The position numbers and the translations under genes are program-made. Below, piece after piece: positions 36,535-48,365 of a stretch of 64,000 bases of DNA; position 1 is the first letter of the stretch; every line of letters begins with the position of its first letter. Location of the stretch: contig JARDYH010000003.1 of the NCBI GenBank assembly GCA_029215795.1, positions 104,750,609 through 104,814,608 of the forward strand. The letters are read 5' to 3'. Source of the DNA: Anniella stebbinsi (taxonomy: Eukaryota; Chordata; Lepidosauria; Squamata; Anniellidae). Under the pieces are notes generated by a model. It saw only the letters and a program-made list of their open reading frames with translations. It was not told the origin of the DNA and did not search any database.

Positions 36535-37075
36535 CCCCTCTATTAGGCACTGGTTAGGCCCCATCCTGAGTATTGTGTCCAGTTCTGGGCACAGCACTTC
36601 AAGAAGGATGCAGACAAGCTGGAGCGTGTTCAGAGGAGGGCAAAGAGGATGATTAGGGGTCTGGAAACAAAACCCTATGAGGAGAGATTGAAAGAACTAG
36701 GCATGTTTAGCCTGGAGAAGAGAAGATGGAGGGGAGACATGATAGCAGTTTTTGAATATTTGAAATGTTGTCACACGGAGGAGGGCCAGGATCTCTTCAC
36801 AATCAACCCAGAATGCAGGACACGGAATAATGGGCTCAAGTTACAGGAACCCAGATTCCGGCTGGACAGCAGGAAAAACTTCCTGACTGTTAGAGCAATA
36901 TGACAATGGAACCAATGACCTAGGGAGGTGGTGGGCTCTCCCATACTAGAGGCCTTCAAGAGGCAGCTAGACAACCATCTGTCAGGGATGCTTTAAGGTA
37001 GATTCCTGCATTGAGCAGGGGGTTGGACTAGATGGCCTTGTAGGCCCCTTTCAACTCTACTATTCTATGATTTAG
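36535..37075 (+). mobile_element. CR1 LINE 3' part
   Basis: Encodes [20 protein letters not shown] and [20 protein letters not shown], then the 3' UTR GTTGGACTAGATGGCCTTGT and terminal ACTCTACTATTCTATGATTT. Inverted relative to the preceding CR1 copy. Confidence 0.9.
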
Positions 37076-37329
37076 AGCCAAAATATTCAGAGTCAGGCTC
37101 CAAATCCTCCAAAGTATTTATTTTATTTTACATTTGGATAAAATGCCAAGATGTGGCCTAACTTTGAATGTTTTGGCTCCCATATATAAGGATGGATTTT
37201 ATATTATAATATAACCAATTATAAACATGTACAAGATATTGAAAGTAAGATTTGTTTAGCAAATACAACATTCAGAAAAACTCATATTCTGACTTATGCA
37301 AGTAATTTAAAAGTAATATTTTTTACAAG

Positions 37330-37397
37330 CTCAAAGACCAGAGAGCTTTGGCTATGGGGCGGTATACAAATGTAATAAAATAAATAAATAAATAAAA
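37330..37397 (+). mobile_element. L2 3' tail fragment
   Basis: CCAGAGAGCTTTGGCTATGG, GGCGGTATACAAATG and (AATA)n tail. Only about 70 bp of the 3' end was copied. Confidence 0.7.
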
Positions 37398-38317
37398 AGG
37401 AGAGAGAACATATATTTACTAAAGCTCAGTGTTAGGTTTTGTTAAATCAGTACATCCCTATTTGTCTGTTTCACGTATTGTCAGGCATCTTTCATTCCAT
37501 CATCCTGTCATTGATGGAATCAGGTTTATTTTTCCAGAATTTCATTCTACTTGCACTAATTAATTAATGCAGATTAGTTCTAATGCACATTACCAAATGG
37601 AGATTAGCGCATTTGTTCTATGCAGTTATTTTGCATATTTTGTCAAATATTTGAATTTCAGTGTATTCATAAATGTGAAACAAGAGTATTATGGTTATTC
37701 ACAGAACTTCGTGTTCCATGTTACCAATTCAGAGTTGATGGTGACAACTTTGTTTTAACTCAGAAATTGTGAGAGTTTGGTAATGACTTAAGTCGTAATA
37801 TCTGGACCCAATCTCTTATCTTTCCTCAGTATAGAGAATTAATTTAAAATGCTGGTTACAATATTAATTCTGCTGTTCTATTACTAATATAATTCTGCTG
37901 TGATCTTCAATGGAAATTGTACATAGGATGTGTGTAGTTGCTTCTTGGCTATGGAACAGGGTGGGAAGCTGGAATTGGTAATCTGGTTCTGATTTAAGCA
38001 AGTTTGTTTGCCCCTGACATTCCCTTTTGAAGTTGAAACAAATGGTGTTCTTAGTTGGAGGCTTTGACAGGATCGGCTGCTAGTATGTCTCCTATTAGGG
38101 CGTGTGTGTTGAGAGATGAGGGGGGAGAGAATACACACACTTATTTGTGTGTATTTGATTCCCTTCTCTTACTAGTTTTTTCCTCCAGATGTCTTGTAAA
38201 ATCTTCCAGAACACTTCACTTAGCCACTATTGAAAGCCACGTGTTACTTTAAGAAATGTGACACTGTTAGTGAGCATACATATGACTGAAATATATACCC
38301 ATGTTGTTGCTCTATAG

Positions 38318-38435
38318 CAGAGGTAAGCCATAAATGTTTTGGACTACAATTCCCATTAGCCCCAACCAGCATGATTAATGGTCAGAGGTTTATAGGAGTT
38401 GTAGTCCAAAACATCTGGAGGCCACCAGGTTGTCC
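38318..38435 (+). mobile_element. Palindromic hAT-like short element
   Basis: TTTTGGACTACAATTCCCAT is answered about 50 bp later by GGAGTTGTAGTCCAAAACAT, then CTGGAGGCCACCAGGTTG. Same family as 47,745-47,875 and the pair 55,756-55,790 / 59,201-59,312. hAT affinity is only a suggestion. Confidence 0.6.
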
Positions 38436-38859
38436 TCTCCTGCTTTATAATTTAACCCTAAGAGTTTTGTGTTAAACTTATCAGAAGCACATACCTTTTC
38501 CTGGTAACATGTCCCATTGCACAAATACTATTCAAGTTGACACCTTGGCTTTTGCACTGAAGGCTTTTTTTTAATTGGTTGATGTTTTGAAGAAATTATT
38601 GCCTTGCAGATAAGTGATTAGCTATTAAGGGAGAGAAATAGCAGCAAAACTAATTATTTTCACTAGATCATTTTCTATTTGCGAGACTTCTTGAAGAGAC
38701 CCAAAAGGCTAAGAATGAAATGGCTGGAGCTAAGCCAAGATGAATCAAAACAAATAATGGCCATGTTCTCTAGAATGAATGATAAACCAAGATTCAGCAG
38801 AATCCTGGCTTATGTGAATGAACTGTCTGCTGATGCGCATAGCCCATTTGCTCCTGCGT

Positions 38860-39440
38860 TGCTCTTTCCTGCTAGCATGTCATTTAAACAAACCAGAGGG
38901 GGTTGTTTAGTGTGTCATCTAAACAGGAAATCCTTGATTGTTACCCCTTTTACAAGCCTGGATCATAAACCAAGAACAAATCCTGTTTTGCAGTTCTGTC
39001 TTATAAAGTGAGCAGCATGCCAGTCCCCCCCTTTCTAGTTTGTTTAGGAGGCACAGTAGCAAGAAGGAGCAAATGGGCCATGCAATAGGGGAAATAATGC
39101 AGCATTGGTTCTCTCCACCTCCACCATGAGTGCCAAGTAATTAAGGTAATCACTTGACTGGGATTACCTGAATTAGCTGCACCCCATTGTGGGTGGCCAT
39201 GTTGTCTAAACCCAGCGCATCCACAGTACATTTTCACCCACCCTACAACCTCTACTGCAAGCTATGCATTGAAGGATGGGTGAAAATTCACTATGGATGT
39301 GCTGGGTTTGGATGATATGGCAAGCCAAGATGCAGTGCAGATAATTAGGGTAATCCCAGTCCTGTGACTGGCATGCGCGGGAGTGGAGGAAACAACAGAC
39401 GCTGCGCTGTTGCCCCGCTAATCGTCCAAATCCAGACTTT
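38860..39440 (+). mobile_element. Long-hairpin element
   Basis: Inner inverted repeat of about 88 nt: 39,153-39,240 pairs with 39,277-39,362 (landmarks AAACCCAGCGCATCCA and TGGATGTGCTGGGTTTGG), with a 36-nt spacer. Surrounding sequence with further AAAC-type motifs suggests a larger non-autonomous DNA element. Outer limits uncertain. Confidence 0.5.
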
Positions 39441-40090
39441 AAGTGAATTTTGAAAAAACAAAATTCTTGGAGACACATGGTTACCTTACTCAATCTATTG
39501 GATGGATTCACATAGGGATATGGAATATGTTACAGGAGAAGATGATGGGGACAGAAAATGGTTGTTTTGACTTTGCAAGGAGAGAAAAAAAAGTTTGATA
39601 CTGACATTTATGGGCTGTCTACAGCTAGTTGGAAAACAGTCTTATGTTACTGGCATGAATTGTATTAATTTTACCTTATTTTTGCTCCATTTTATGGAAC
39701 CCTTGGCTGAGTGATCTGAATCGCATGGGAAAGATTCACATTACTGGCTATGTAGTTGTCTCTAACAGCTCCATAGAATTTCACAGTGATGTGTATGAGA
39801 AATTGAAGGAAGCCTAAGAATTGTATTAAATGTCTTAATACTCTCCCACTTCCCTACACACGCCACTTTGTTGTGTATATCTTGCCACAAGTTTAATGAA
39901 ACTAATTTTCCCTAATAAAGCAAACTGCAAGCAACCCCATTAGCTTATCCTTTATATTTTAAATTCCCTTTTTGATACTTGATGATTTTCATTCCCAAGT
40001 AGGCAGGTGGGCTACTGGTTTTTAACTGCTTAGATACAAAGTTTTTGTTGTTCGTCTATTAACAATGGCTGACAATTAATTTAGCACAAA

Positions 40091-40225
40091 CAGCATCTCT
40101 TTAAAGTTCTTTTCAGCAAAGGATCAGAACAATTATTTTTCTTATGATTTCAGGTTTGGTGAAATTTGTTGATAGTAATTTTGTTTTGATCCTTTGCTGG
40201 CAATAGCTTTAAAGAAGGAGATGCT
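40091..40225 (+). repeat. Imperfect long hairpin
   Basis: CAGCATCTCTTTAAAG...CAGCAAAGGATCA pairs with TGATCCTTTGCTGG...CTTTAAAGAAGGAGATGCT. Arms are about 45 nt with a roughly 50-nt spacer. Probably a small palindromic transposon. Confidence 0.5.
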
Positions 40226-41214
40226 TTTTTGAGAAATAATCTTGAATCCATAGGTACCAATTCTTCCCTTTTAAGGTAAACAAGAAATTGAATATCTTTT
40301 AAAAGAAACTGAAATCACTGGATCATTATCTATTCTTAATCTAAAATGTTCTTATACCAAAGAGATACCTTGCTCTGTTTACTTAATTCTATTTTAGCCA
40401 ATACTCTCCCTAATTCTTTACTCTCAGGGTGGATTGATTTAAAACAATTTTGCCACTCATAGTTCTTCATACATTTCTTAAACAATGGAAGGAGAGAGAA
40501 GGAGGCCGGAGAGGCCTTGGATAGCTTGTATCTCGACCTCTCCAGTCCCTTTCCCTCCCTACCCACCAGAACGCTCCCTCTATCCCATCTCCGAGATAAC
40601 TTTTAAAACCTTGGAGAGGCAGCCAGCACAGTTCTCTCCATACTGACTGTGGGGTGGGTGGGTGCTCATTCCCAGCTCCAAGGTTGGAATGCTGACTCTG
40701 ACCTCAGATTCGGGAATCTGAAGTAGCCTGTGCCCCCGCCCCCGGATGCTGTCTAGGGTCCATAGGATTGCTTCCTTAGGGTACTAAGGAGAACAGCAGG
40801 TTCTCATGGCGTATGTAGCAATAAGTGACCGTAGAAGAGCAGAGAAGGGAAGTGAGGGAAAGGTCATGATTTGTAGGCAAGCTATGTCATCCTGTAAAAG
40901 AGTGGGAGCAAAAGCATACAGTAAGCTATCACATACCATGTTCAAGTGCAAAACTATAAAAGCAAAGGAAAAAATACTGGGCAGCATTGCTCCCAATAGG
41001 GAGTCACCTCTACTAGCAGAAAGAGCCATAACACCTAGTAACGTTTGTTCTTGCAAGCTTGTAAGTTGTGTCCTATTCTAAACTTTGTTAACTAGTAATG
41101 TGGTACCATCATCTTTCTGTAATTGCCTGAAATATATTTACTTTTTGCTAATAAATGTTTTAAAATGCAGCATAAATATACATGCATACACTGATGAAGT
41201 AAATGTGTTATTTA

Positions 41215-41285
41215 TTTATTTATTTATTTTTAATTAATTTTTTTTCTAACCTGCCTCTCCATCCAGATCGAGGCCAAGGGTGAAT
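41215..41285 (-). mobile_element. L2 3' tail fragment
   Basis: Reverse complement of the L2 end: plus strand has (TTTA)n then AACCTGCCTCTCCATCCAGA and TCGAGGCCAAGG, like 55,800-55,855. Confidence 0.65.
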
Positions 41286-41449
41286 AACAAGCTATGAACT
41301 TTATTCCCTTTACTAGGCAGGATTGAAGGGACCTGTTCTAACAGGGACACTGATGTTTAAGTTTAAAGACTCCAAATTTTTGAACCAAATACTTTCCCCT
41401 GCAGTGTAACTAGATCAATTGCATATTATTTCCCTGTTTAGCACTACTT

Positions 41450-41610
41450 CCACCTCCCTCCCCTTTCTCTGTTGTCTCCTTTGTTTTGGATTTTAGATTG
41501 TAAGTTCCTTGGGGCAGGGACCTGTCACCTTGTTCTCCTGCACATGTGCATCAATAGTGCTGTGTAAATAATAATAATGATACTGATGATGCTGACAATA
41601 ATAATAGCGC
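41450..41610 (+). repeat. Ancient retroelement tail ('GGCAGGGACCT' family)
   Basis: TTTTAGATTGTAAGTTCCTT then GGGGCAGGGACCTGTC and ATAATAATAATG, the same family as 10,080-10,260. Confidence 0.5.
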
Positions 41611-42369
41611 TCCCATGTGCTGTTGCATTTGCTTGTAGGCTTGTTTTTCAGTGCAATAACTCTGAGATCAGAATTAGCAACTCTACTGCCTAATCTTAAC
41701 TACTGCGTGCATGCCATCAAGGAAGGATTAGAATTTCCTCCACAGCAATTGTGGAGGGAGGGAGCTCATCATTTCTTAATTTGTGGTAATCCCTCAAATT
41801 TGCATATTTAACCAGAACTGGTGAAGACAAAATACTAGATTTAGAAGGATTTCTGGATCTGATCCAGCAAGATATATTATTACAGCCCATTCAGAATTAA
41901 CTAACTGATAAATTATTGGGTATTCTGTTGTTATTGTGAAGGAACGAAAATATTTTATGAATAAAATAGTAATACTTGTAATCTAACCACTTCCACTTCA
42001 TAAGAAAAAAAGGATTTATCTACTAGTAGTTATAATAATAACCCTGTGATGACTAAAGCAGTGCAATGTAGTAGGTTTACCTCAAAACAACGTCCCTCTG
42101 TAATTTCTCTTGAGGGTAAAATCTAAGTTGAATGTTACTGTTAGTTCTTGGAGTATTTGGTCTTTGCAGTCATACTGTTCAAAGTGTCAACAAGTGTTTT
42201 TGTACAGATAATATAATAGGGTGGAACACAGAACAAATACTTCATACTCAAATGAGTCATCTTACAATTATATCTGAGTAAAACTGCATCTTCCTTAAGT
42301 AGGCCTACAATATACTTTATTTTATTCTTTTAAGAATATCATAGCTGGCTTTTCAGTTACAAATAACAA

Positions 42370-43910
42370 AGCTGATAAAGACCATACCAATCAAAATATT
42401 AATGGCAATTTTAGCTGATAGATTACAACAAGTTATTACAACATTGGTCAGACCGGAACAGGTGGGATTTATTAAAACAGGTAGGGGGGTGATAACTTGA
42501 GATTAGTTGTTGATATGATAACTTTAAATTTTTGTAAACTGCCCAGAGAGCTTCGGCTATATAAATGAAATGAAATAAATAAATAAATAAATAGAGAAAG
42601 AACTGACCAGGTGGTCATTGTCTCTTTGGATGCTGAGAAGGCCTTTGACAAAATTCATTGGAAGTTTATGCTTGCCACATTGAGTAAATTTGGTTTTCCA
42701 ATGGAATTTTTAAAGTGGGTTAGAGTCATGACCAATGGTTGGTTGTTGGATTTTTTCCTGCTTGGGTGAGGTACTAGGCAGGATGCCCTCTCTCCCTACT
42801 GATATTTGATTTTTGCTTGGAACCCCTGGCTTGTGCAGTTAGACAGAGTTTGTGCATGCTAACTTAGAATTTAAAATTATTCTTTATGCTGATTGTATTT
42901 TATTGTTTATTTCTAAACTCCAGGCATCTATTCCTGCCTTGATGACTCTGATAAACACCTTCGGTGATCTGTCTGGTTACTCAATTAACTGGTCAAAGTC
43001 TGAAATGATTCCGATTGAAGATAGTATATCTCCTAGTGTGTTGGTTTATGGACAATTTCGATGGTGTCCTGATTTTATTACTTATCTGGGAATCCTTATT
43101 CCCAGAGATATACCCCAATTGATTAAAATAAATTTGAATAAGTTAATTGAGGAGATTGTACATGATATAAACAGATGGACACCATTAAAATTGAGTTTGT
43201 GAGGTAAAGTCAACACACCTAAGATGAATATTGTACCTCGAATTCTCTATGTTATACGTGGGATTCCTTTCCTTATACCTGGCAAATATTTTCAACAACT
43301 TAATGCCTTGTTTTGTAGATTATTTGGGGGTTCTTCCCCACCTCAAATATCTTTGAAACTCATGCAACTTCCGATCAAAGAAGAGAGGGGTTGGATTTCC
43401 AGACCTAGCTTTGTATCATCGGTCCTATTTATTGGCCTGTACTAAGTTTTGGTCTTCTCCAGCTTGCTTAGATATGCCACCTTGGTCAGTTTTGGAATCC
43501 TTATGGTTAGGATGGTTTCCTAAATGGATGGCACTCGGTTCTTGACATGTTAGATTAAATAATCCTCCTTCTACAGTCTTGGCTGCTAGAGAGATATGGT
43601 GCATAGGATCACATCAAGTGCAGTTTGATCCATTTTCTCATGTAAAATTGGCTTTATGGGGAAATGCAGATTTAAAAATTGGGAAAAAAATGTTTTTGTG
43701 GGGGACATGGACGGATAAGGCAATCTTTACTTTGGATCAATTAATAGGTTCAGATGATGGGTTTTAGCCATTTTCTGATTTGCGTGTTAAATATAATTTA
43801 CCTGCTATGGCTGAATGGCAATATTTACAATTGCAACATTTGCTGAAATCTAGGTTTGGGCCGGCTGCTTTTACGGCCTCAGAGCCTCCACTATTCGATC
43901 TACAGGTATA
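42370..43910 (+). mobile_element. L1-type LINE, 5'- and 3'-truncated
   Basis: Close relative of the 28.7-kb copy: VVIVSLDAEKAFDKIHWKF, then frame 42,852-43,202 with LEFKIILYADCILLFISKLQ (the YADD second Asp changed to Cys) and SGYSINWSKSEM, then VIRGIPFLIPGKYFQQLNAL. Interrupted at 42,530-42,590 by an L2 tail. The C-terminal zinc-knuckle part present in the other copy is missing. Confidence 0.8.
42530..42590 (+). mobile_element. 60-bp L2 tail inserted in L1
   Basis: TTTTGTAAACTGCCCAGAGA, GCTTCGGCTATATAAATG and (AATA)n interrupt the L1 frame exactly where the other copy reads ACTTTAAATAGAGAAAG without a break. AAAT on both sides may be the target duplication but cannot be told from the tail. 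Confidence 0.8.
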
Positions 43911-44269
43911 AACAAGAAACTTGTAACACATAACAAAAATATCCCTTTGTGTTGGATATACATTTCAGAAAGTTGAGAGATGAGTTTTACACCAAGAGAA
44001 TTAAAAATTCAGAAACGTGACTTGAAATTAAACTTACTCTTTAATCATGATAGTGTGTCTCTCCAGAGCAATCTTTGAGTGACAAGTGATTTAACATGTG
44101 AAGCATTTGTATTGATAAAAGAAATGAATGGGAACCATGTCGGCAGAAACACATACTGCTTGGTTTACCTAGTTTACTTTTAAACCAACTTTCAGTTGTG
44201 TAGCCTGATGGGATATTCCAATTTTTCACTATCAGGAATATAACAAACTCTTTGTGGAATATATTAATC

Positions 44270-44660
44270 AAATCTTAGCTTAATAAGCCAAGACATAAAC
44301 AAGCTTCATGCACCAAATTTTCATCACAAAGGAAATTGAGAAACAATATGTGAGCAGATTTGTGAGCAGAGGAACAAATCAGGAAGCTGCAGTTAACTAC
44401 TGTTTCCTTGTCACATTATGAAGAAGGACACTATGATTAATGGCTTCCGAATAAGATAGCCCGTGAAGCCATGGTTTAAAGTTGACTTAATATCCTGGAT
44501 TGTTTGGAAATCTCTAAACATAGTTCCTTGATCCAGGTGTAACAGGTAACTATAGTTAACTTAGGCTTCCGGGCTAGTTTCCCTGCTCACATGAAGGGAG
44601 GAGTGAAACAGGGGCAAAAGGCTCATTCATATCTCTTTTTATTAAGCCAAGAGTTGATCA
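44270..44660 (+). mobile_element. Decayed inverted-repeat element
   Basis: GCTTAATAAGCCAAGAC near the left and TTATTAAGCCAAGAG near the right are direct-sense similar ends, with internal AACCATGGTT/TAACTATAGTT-like motifs in both orientations. A transposon nature is probable but not proven. Confidence 0.3.
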
Positions 44661-45339
44661 TCCAAACATGGCATTAATGTTATGTTAAATCTAGGGAAGA
44701 TGGCAGTTTAGTAGGAATTTAGGGTCGTAGAGCTCAATAAGAACATCTTGAGGCATAAAAACTTTCAGAACACTTGAGGTCTTTTTTGTTATATTAAAAC
44801 AGGATTAAAGAATTTGAATATGTCAGACAAGAACTATTGGATGTGGTATGACACTGTCCCCCTGATGTTGTGATTGACATTATTAGATCCTGTAACATCT
44901 TGTACATGTTGTCAAAGTAGATATGGGGACAGAGCTGGCATCTAGATTTGTTATATGGTCTGGTCCTTTTGTTTATATCCTCCTTATTTGGCCAATTGTT
45001 TCTAGTGAGTATCTCTTGAGATTAGTGTGCTGTCTGTAAACAAGTATAGGCCTGTAAAATGGAAGTATCATTGTAAGCGATGGGATGTAGCTCATTGATT
45101 ATATATTTGAATAGTTTTGGCTGGGAGCTGTAGGTGAGAACAGGTGGTGGTTTGTCATTTTTTCTCAGTGGGTATTGTAGTTTGAGAAATGCCTGATATA
45201 AATTCTTAAGTTCTGAGTCTTTATTCAGTATGTCTGAACAGAAAGAATTTTAATGTCAGGCTTGGCTGTGAACAATAGATTTTTTGTACTAAGTGGAAGC
45301 TAGGTCAGTAGGCATCTGATATAAGGTGGAGAAACAGGA

Positions 45340-45690
45340 GCTGAGAGTGGTGTTTTAAGTCAGCCATAGTGACCATGCTTGTTAAACCATAGTGCAGGGT
45401 TTGCATGTAACAACAACCCACAACTCAACAACAACCCATTAACCTAGTTCACATGATCACAGCGGTGTGTGAGCGACAGTGGCCCAAGGGTTATCTGAGG
45501 GTTATTTCCTCCTCCAACAAGCCATCCCACCTGAGCCTGGATGACACCACAAGCCACGCCTGGGCGGGTGATTAGGCAAATGGTGCCTGGTATGTGCCAC
45601 AGCTTAAACAAGTTGCTGTAGCTTGTTTAAGCCACAGTGATCATGCAAACTGGGCCATACTCTGGGTTGTCATCATGTTATTTAGTTACA
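45340..45690 (+). mobile_element. Palindromic element, copy 1 of a family
   Basis: Contains the hairpin GCTTAAACAAG...CTTGTTTAAGC (45,603-45,634) and the end motif CATGCAAACTGGGCCA, shared with 54,685-54,700. Family with 54,350-54,705. Confidence 0.45.
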
Positions 45691-46417
45691 ACTGCCATTT
45701 GTAACAGAAAACAAGCACCTAAAAGAAGGTGAAGGGAAGAGAGGGAACAAACCAATCACATTACACAAGTTCTTTTTTCCCTGGCTCCCCTCTATTTCCT
45801 TTTCTTTTTTGCCAAGCCGGTGGAATCTTCACTGTTTGGATTGAAGTGTGTTCCTCAACCTATTCTTTACTTTCTTGGACTGGCGAGGCTCTTCTCTCTT
45901 GTCACTGCAGAGCTGCTGCATTGGATGTTATTGCTTTTCTCATTCCCCACAGTGAGCTGGAGGATAGGGGTGTGGGGGTGGAAACAAGGGTGACCCAGCA
46001 GCTCCTGAGTGATGAGGGAGGAGAAGGAGGAAACCCCCATCCGAATTGTCCAGCAGCTGCTTTCTCTCAGGGGCAGGGCAGCCAGCATCAAAGGAAGTGG
46101 CTAAATAGTAGGCCCATAAGGCAGAAGGAACAGATAGTGGAATGGGTGAATGGCAGAATAAAGTAGAAACAGCAAAGATGCTGCTGCAACCAAGCATCGC
46201 AGCAAGCAATTTTTCAAGTGCTGCAGCAGCTGGGTCAGGCTGACAGGGAGGGAGGCTGGCCCCAATCTACTGCTCCTCCCTATACACCATGTGAAGGGTC
46301 GGCCCTGGATGTAAGAGACCTTCCACTGCTATTCACTTCAGGGAGGTTTCTTGGTCTGGTTGAACCGAAGAAAACCAAGGTGAAATGATTTGCAACTGTT
46401 ACTCATAGTGAGCCCAG

Positions 46418-46440
46418 AAAAGAAAAGAAAAGAAAAGAAG
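46418..46440 (+). repeat. (AAAAG)n microsatellite
   Basis: Four to five AAAAG units in intron 2. Confidence 0.9.
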
Positions 46441-46799
46441 GCAGTGGTGAAGGAACAGCTGATACAGTCACGTCAAGCGGAAATGCACGTTCCGTCAATT
46501 TAGACTACTTTGGCTCTTCTGTCACTGCCTCCCATGTTATCCTTGCCAGTTCCTGTCCTGGACAAAATGCAACATATTCTGGATTTTCACTTTTATGGAC
46601 AACATGCAGGTTATTGGTTTCACATCTGAAGGGGAGACCAGGGAGAGATCACTCACCCAGAGCAACATGACCCTGGGAAGAGCCTGGGAACCTACAGCAA
46701 AGGGACTAACTGCCTCCCTTGTCTTGTGGATGATTCCCTTGCTGTAGGCTTCCAAGTTCCTGCATGATCTCACCAGAGTCGTGTTGCTCTAGAGACTAC

Positions 46800-47740
46800 A
46801 CCTATTTTGATTGTTTCAGATGGGGAATGGATTGGAGAGAATTTACCAACCACTGGTATTCTAGTTCTACATCTTAAGCATTGGATCGTTGCTTTCCCTG
46901 GTCTGAAGACACAATTCTCTAGGGGGACAATTCCTGCCACTGTTGTGTGTCTGTTGTATATCATTTGCAAGGGGGATCGAGACTGTATCAATGACACTGT
47001 CCATATAGCAGGTTGCCACTCCCACAGTGTCATATCCATGGACCTTCTGATGCTGATCCCAGTACTTTCAGTTGCTGGGTGAGACTCAGCCACTCTGATG
47101 GTTTTGGTACTACCCACCTTGATTGCCTTGGTGCCTACACCCCCAGTCGCCACTGTAACAACAAGGCTTATAACAATCCTATCACCAATGTAGTTGGTAT
47201 AGCCATCATTGGTTCAGTTATTGGGGATGGGGGCCCTTCTCTCTGCTAATTCTGGAAATATTAGTGTCTACACTTGTGGCACAAGTCCAGTCTGACCTAC
47301 CGGCTTCAGTATTAACTGTCCCTGTGAATGGGGTTTCACTCCCATTCACCTTTGTATTGAAAGAGGCAGAAAATTCTACAGCAGTGACGTTGGTTAAATC
47401 TTCCATGGTCCTCATGGACCGAACATTGGTGCTTCTCGAGGTCCAATCTTATCACTGTTCTTGGAGGTGATGTCATCACTGCCCTGAAGAGAACATCAGG
47501 GACCAAATCCCCAATGGAAAGCAATAGGCCATATTCTGAGCAAATAGCCATTGGGATTATTTGTTCTGGAGGTTAAATTGCTGCCTTTTTTCAGTTGGTG
47601 CACTTGGATTTATCTACCCTGTTGGTGTTACCAGTTCTTATGCTCAGAAATTTTGCACTATGCTCCAACCTCAACATGTTTAGAAAACTTTATCAGGGTG
47701 TCACTTCTGATGATCACCTTTTAGATGCCTCTCTAATCCA
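46800..47740. other. Unexplained coding-like stretch
   Basis: About 940 bp with balanced base composition and several overlapping open frames (plus 46,807-47,082 of 91 codons; minus 47,153-46,770 of 127 codons; plus 47,264-47,470). The peptides have ordinary amino-acid composition but do not join into one frame, and I recognise no family. It could be a decayed gene, a retrotransposon or retroviral remnant, or chance. No splice signals matching LRP6 phases frame it. Confidence 0.25.
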
Positions 47741-47744
47741 GTCT

Positions 47745-47875
47745 ACTTCAACCTGCTGCTGTGGAGACATGTGGGATCACAGCTCCCTACCGTTTGCATG
47801 CTGGCTGGAGAAGATGGGAGTTGTAATACGACACATCTGGAGGACTTCAGCTTGGGGAGGGTTGCTTTAACCATT
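47745..47875 (+). mobile_element. Palindromic hAT-like short element
   Basis: GATGGGAGTTGTAATACGAC, ACATCTGGAGGACTTCAG and CTTGGGGAGGGTTGC form the right half of the family seen at 38.3 and 59.2 kb. The left half (GCTCCCTACC...) is worn. Confidence 0.5.
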
Positions 47876-48224
47876 GTGGTAGGCTCAGGATTCATGCTGC
47901 ATAGGCCCCATAGGAACAGGTATTACACATCAATGCACTGGAATTGCTCACAGTGATGAAAACCCTTTGTGCTTTCGAGACCACCTGAGTTGGTTGGACT
48001 GTGCAGGTGCTTAAGATCTATGTAGCCACTGTGTGGTACATAAATAGGGAGGTCCTCGCTCACAATCCTGGGCTTCACACTAGATCTTTCAGAATTGTGC
48101 ATCTCATCACAGTCTATCTGGTGGTAGATGAACTCTCATGCCACAAATTGATGTTTTTTGCTTCTTAGTTTGTCTAATGTATATTTCACATTTCATTCAA
48201 GGAGTTCAAGGCGTCATATATGAT

Positions 48225-48365
48225 CCTCCTGTTCCTCTCCTTTTTATCTTCACAACAATCCTGTGAAGTAGGTTTGACTGAGAGTCGGTGATTTGCCCAA
48301 AGTCACCTAATGTCCTCCTTTGGCTGGGTTAGCCTCAGCCATAGAGCCAACTAGAGAGCAAATCT
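48225..48365 (-). mobile_element. MIR-like SINE, 3' half
   Basis: Plus strand reads TTCACAACAATCCTGTGAAG, TAGGTTTGACTGAGAG and GATTTGCCCAAAGTCACC, the reverse complement of the core and tail of the SINE found at 18.5 kb. Confidence 0.7.

Noticed and set aside
40784..41081. Overlapping 90-codon ORFs on both strands
   Set aside because: No family, no splice support, and mirror-image frames are typical of chance.
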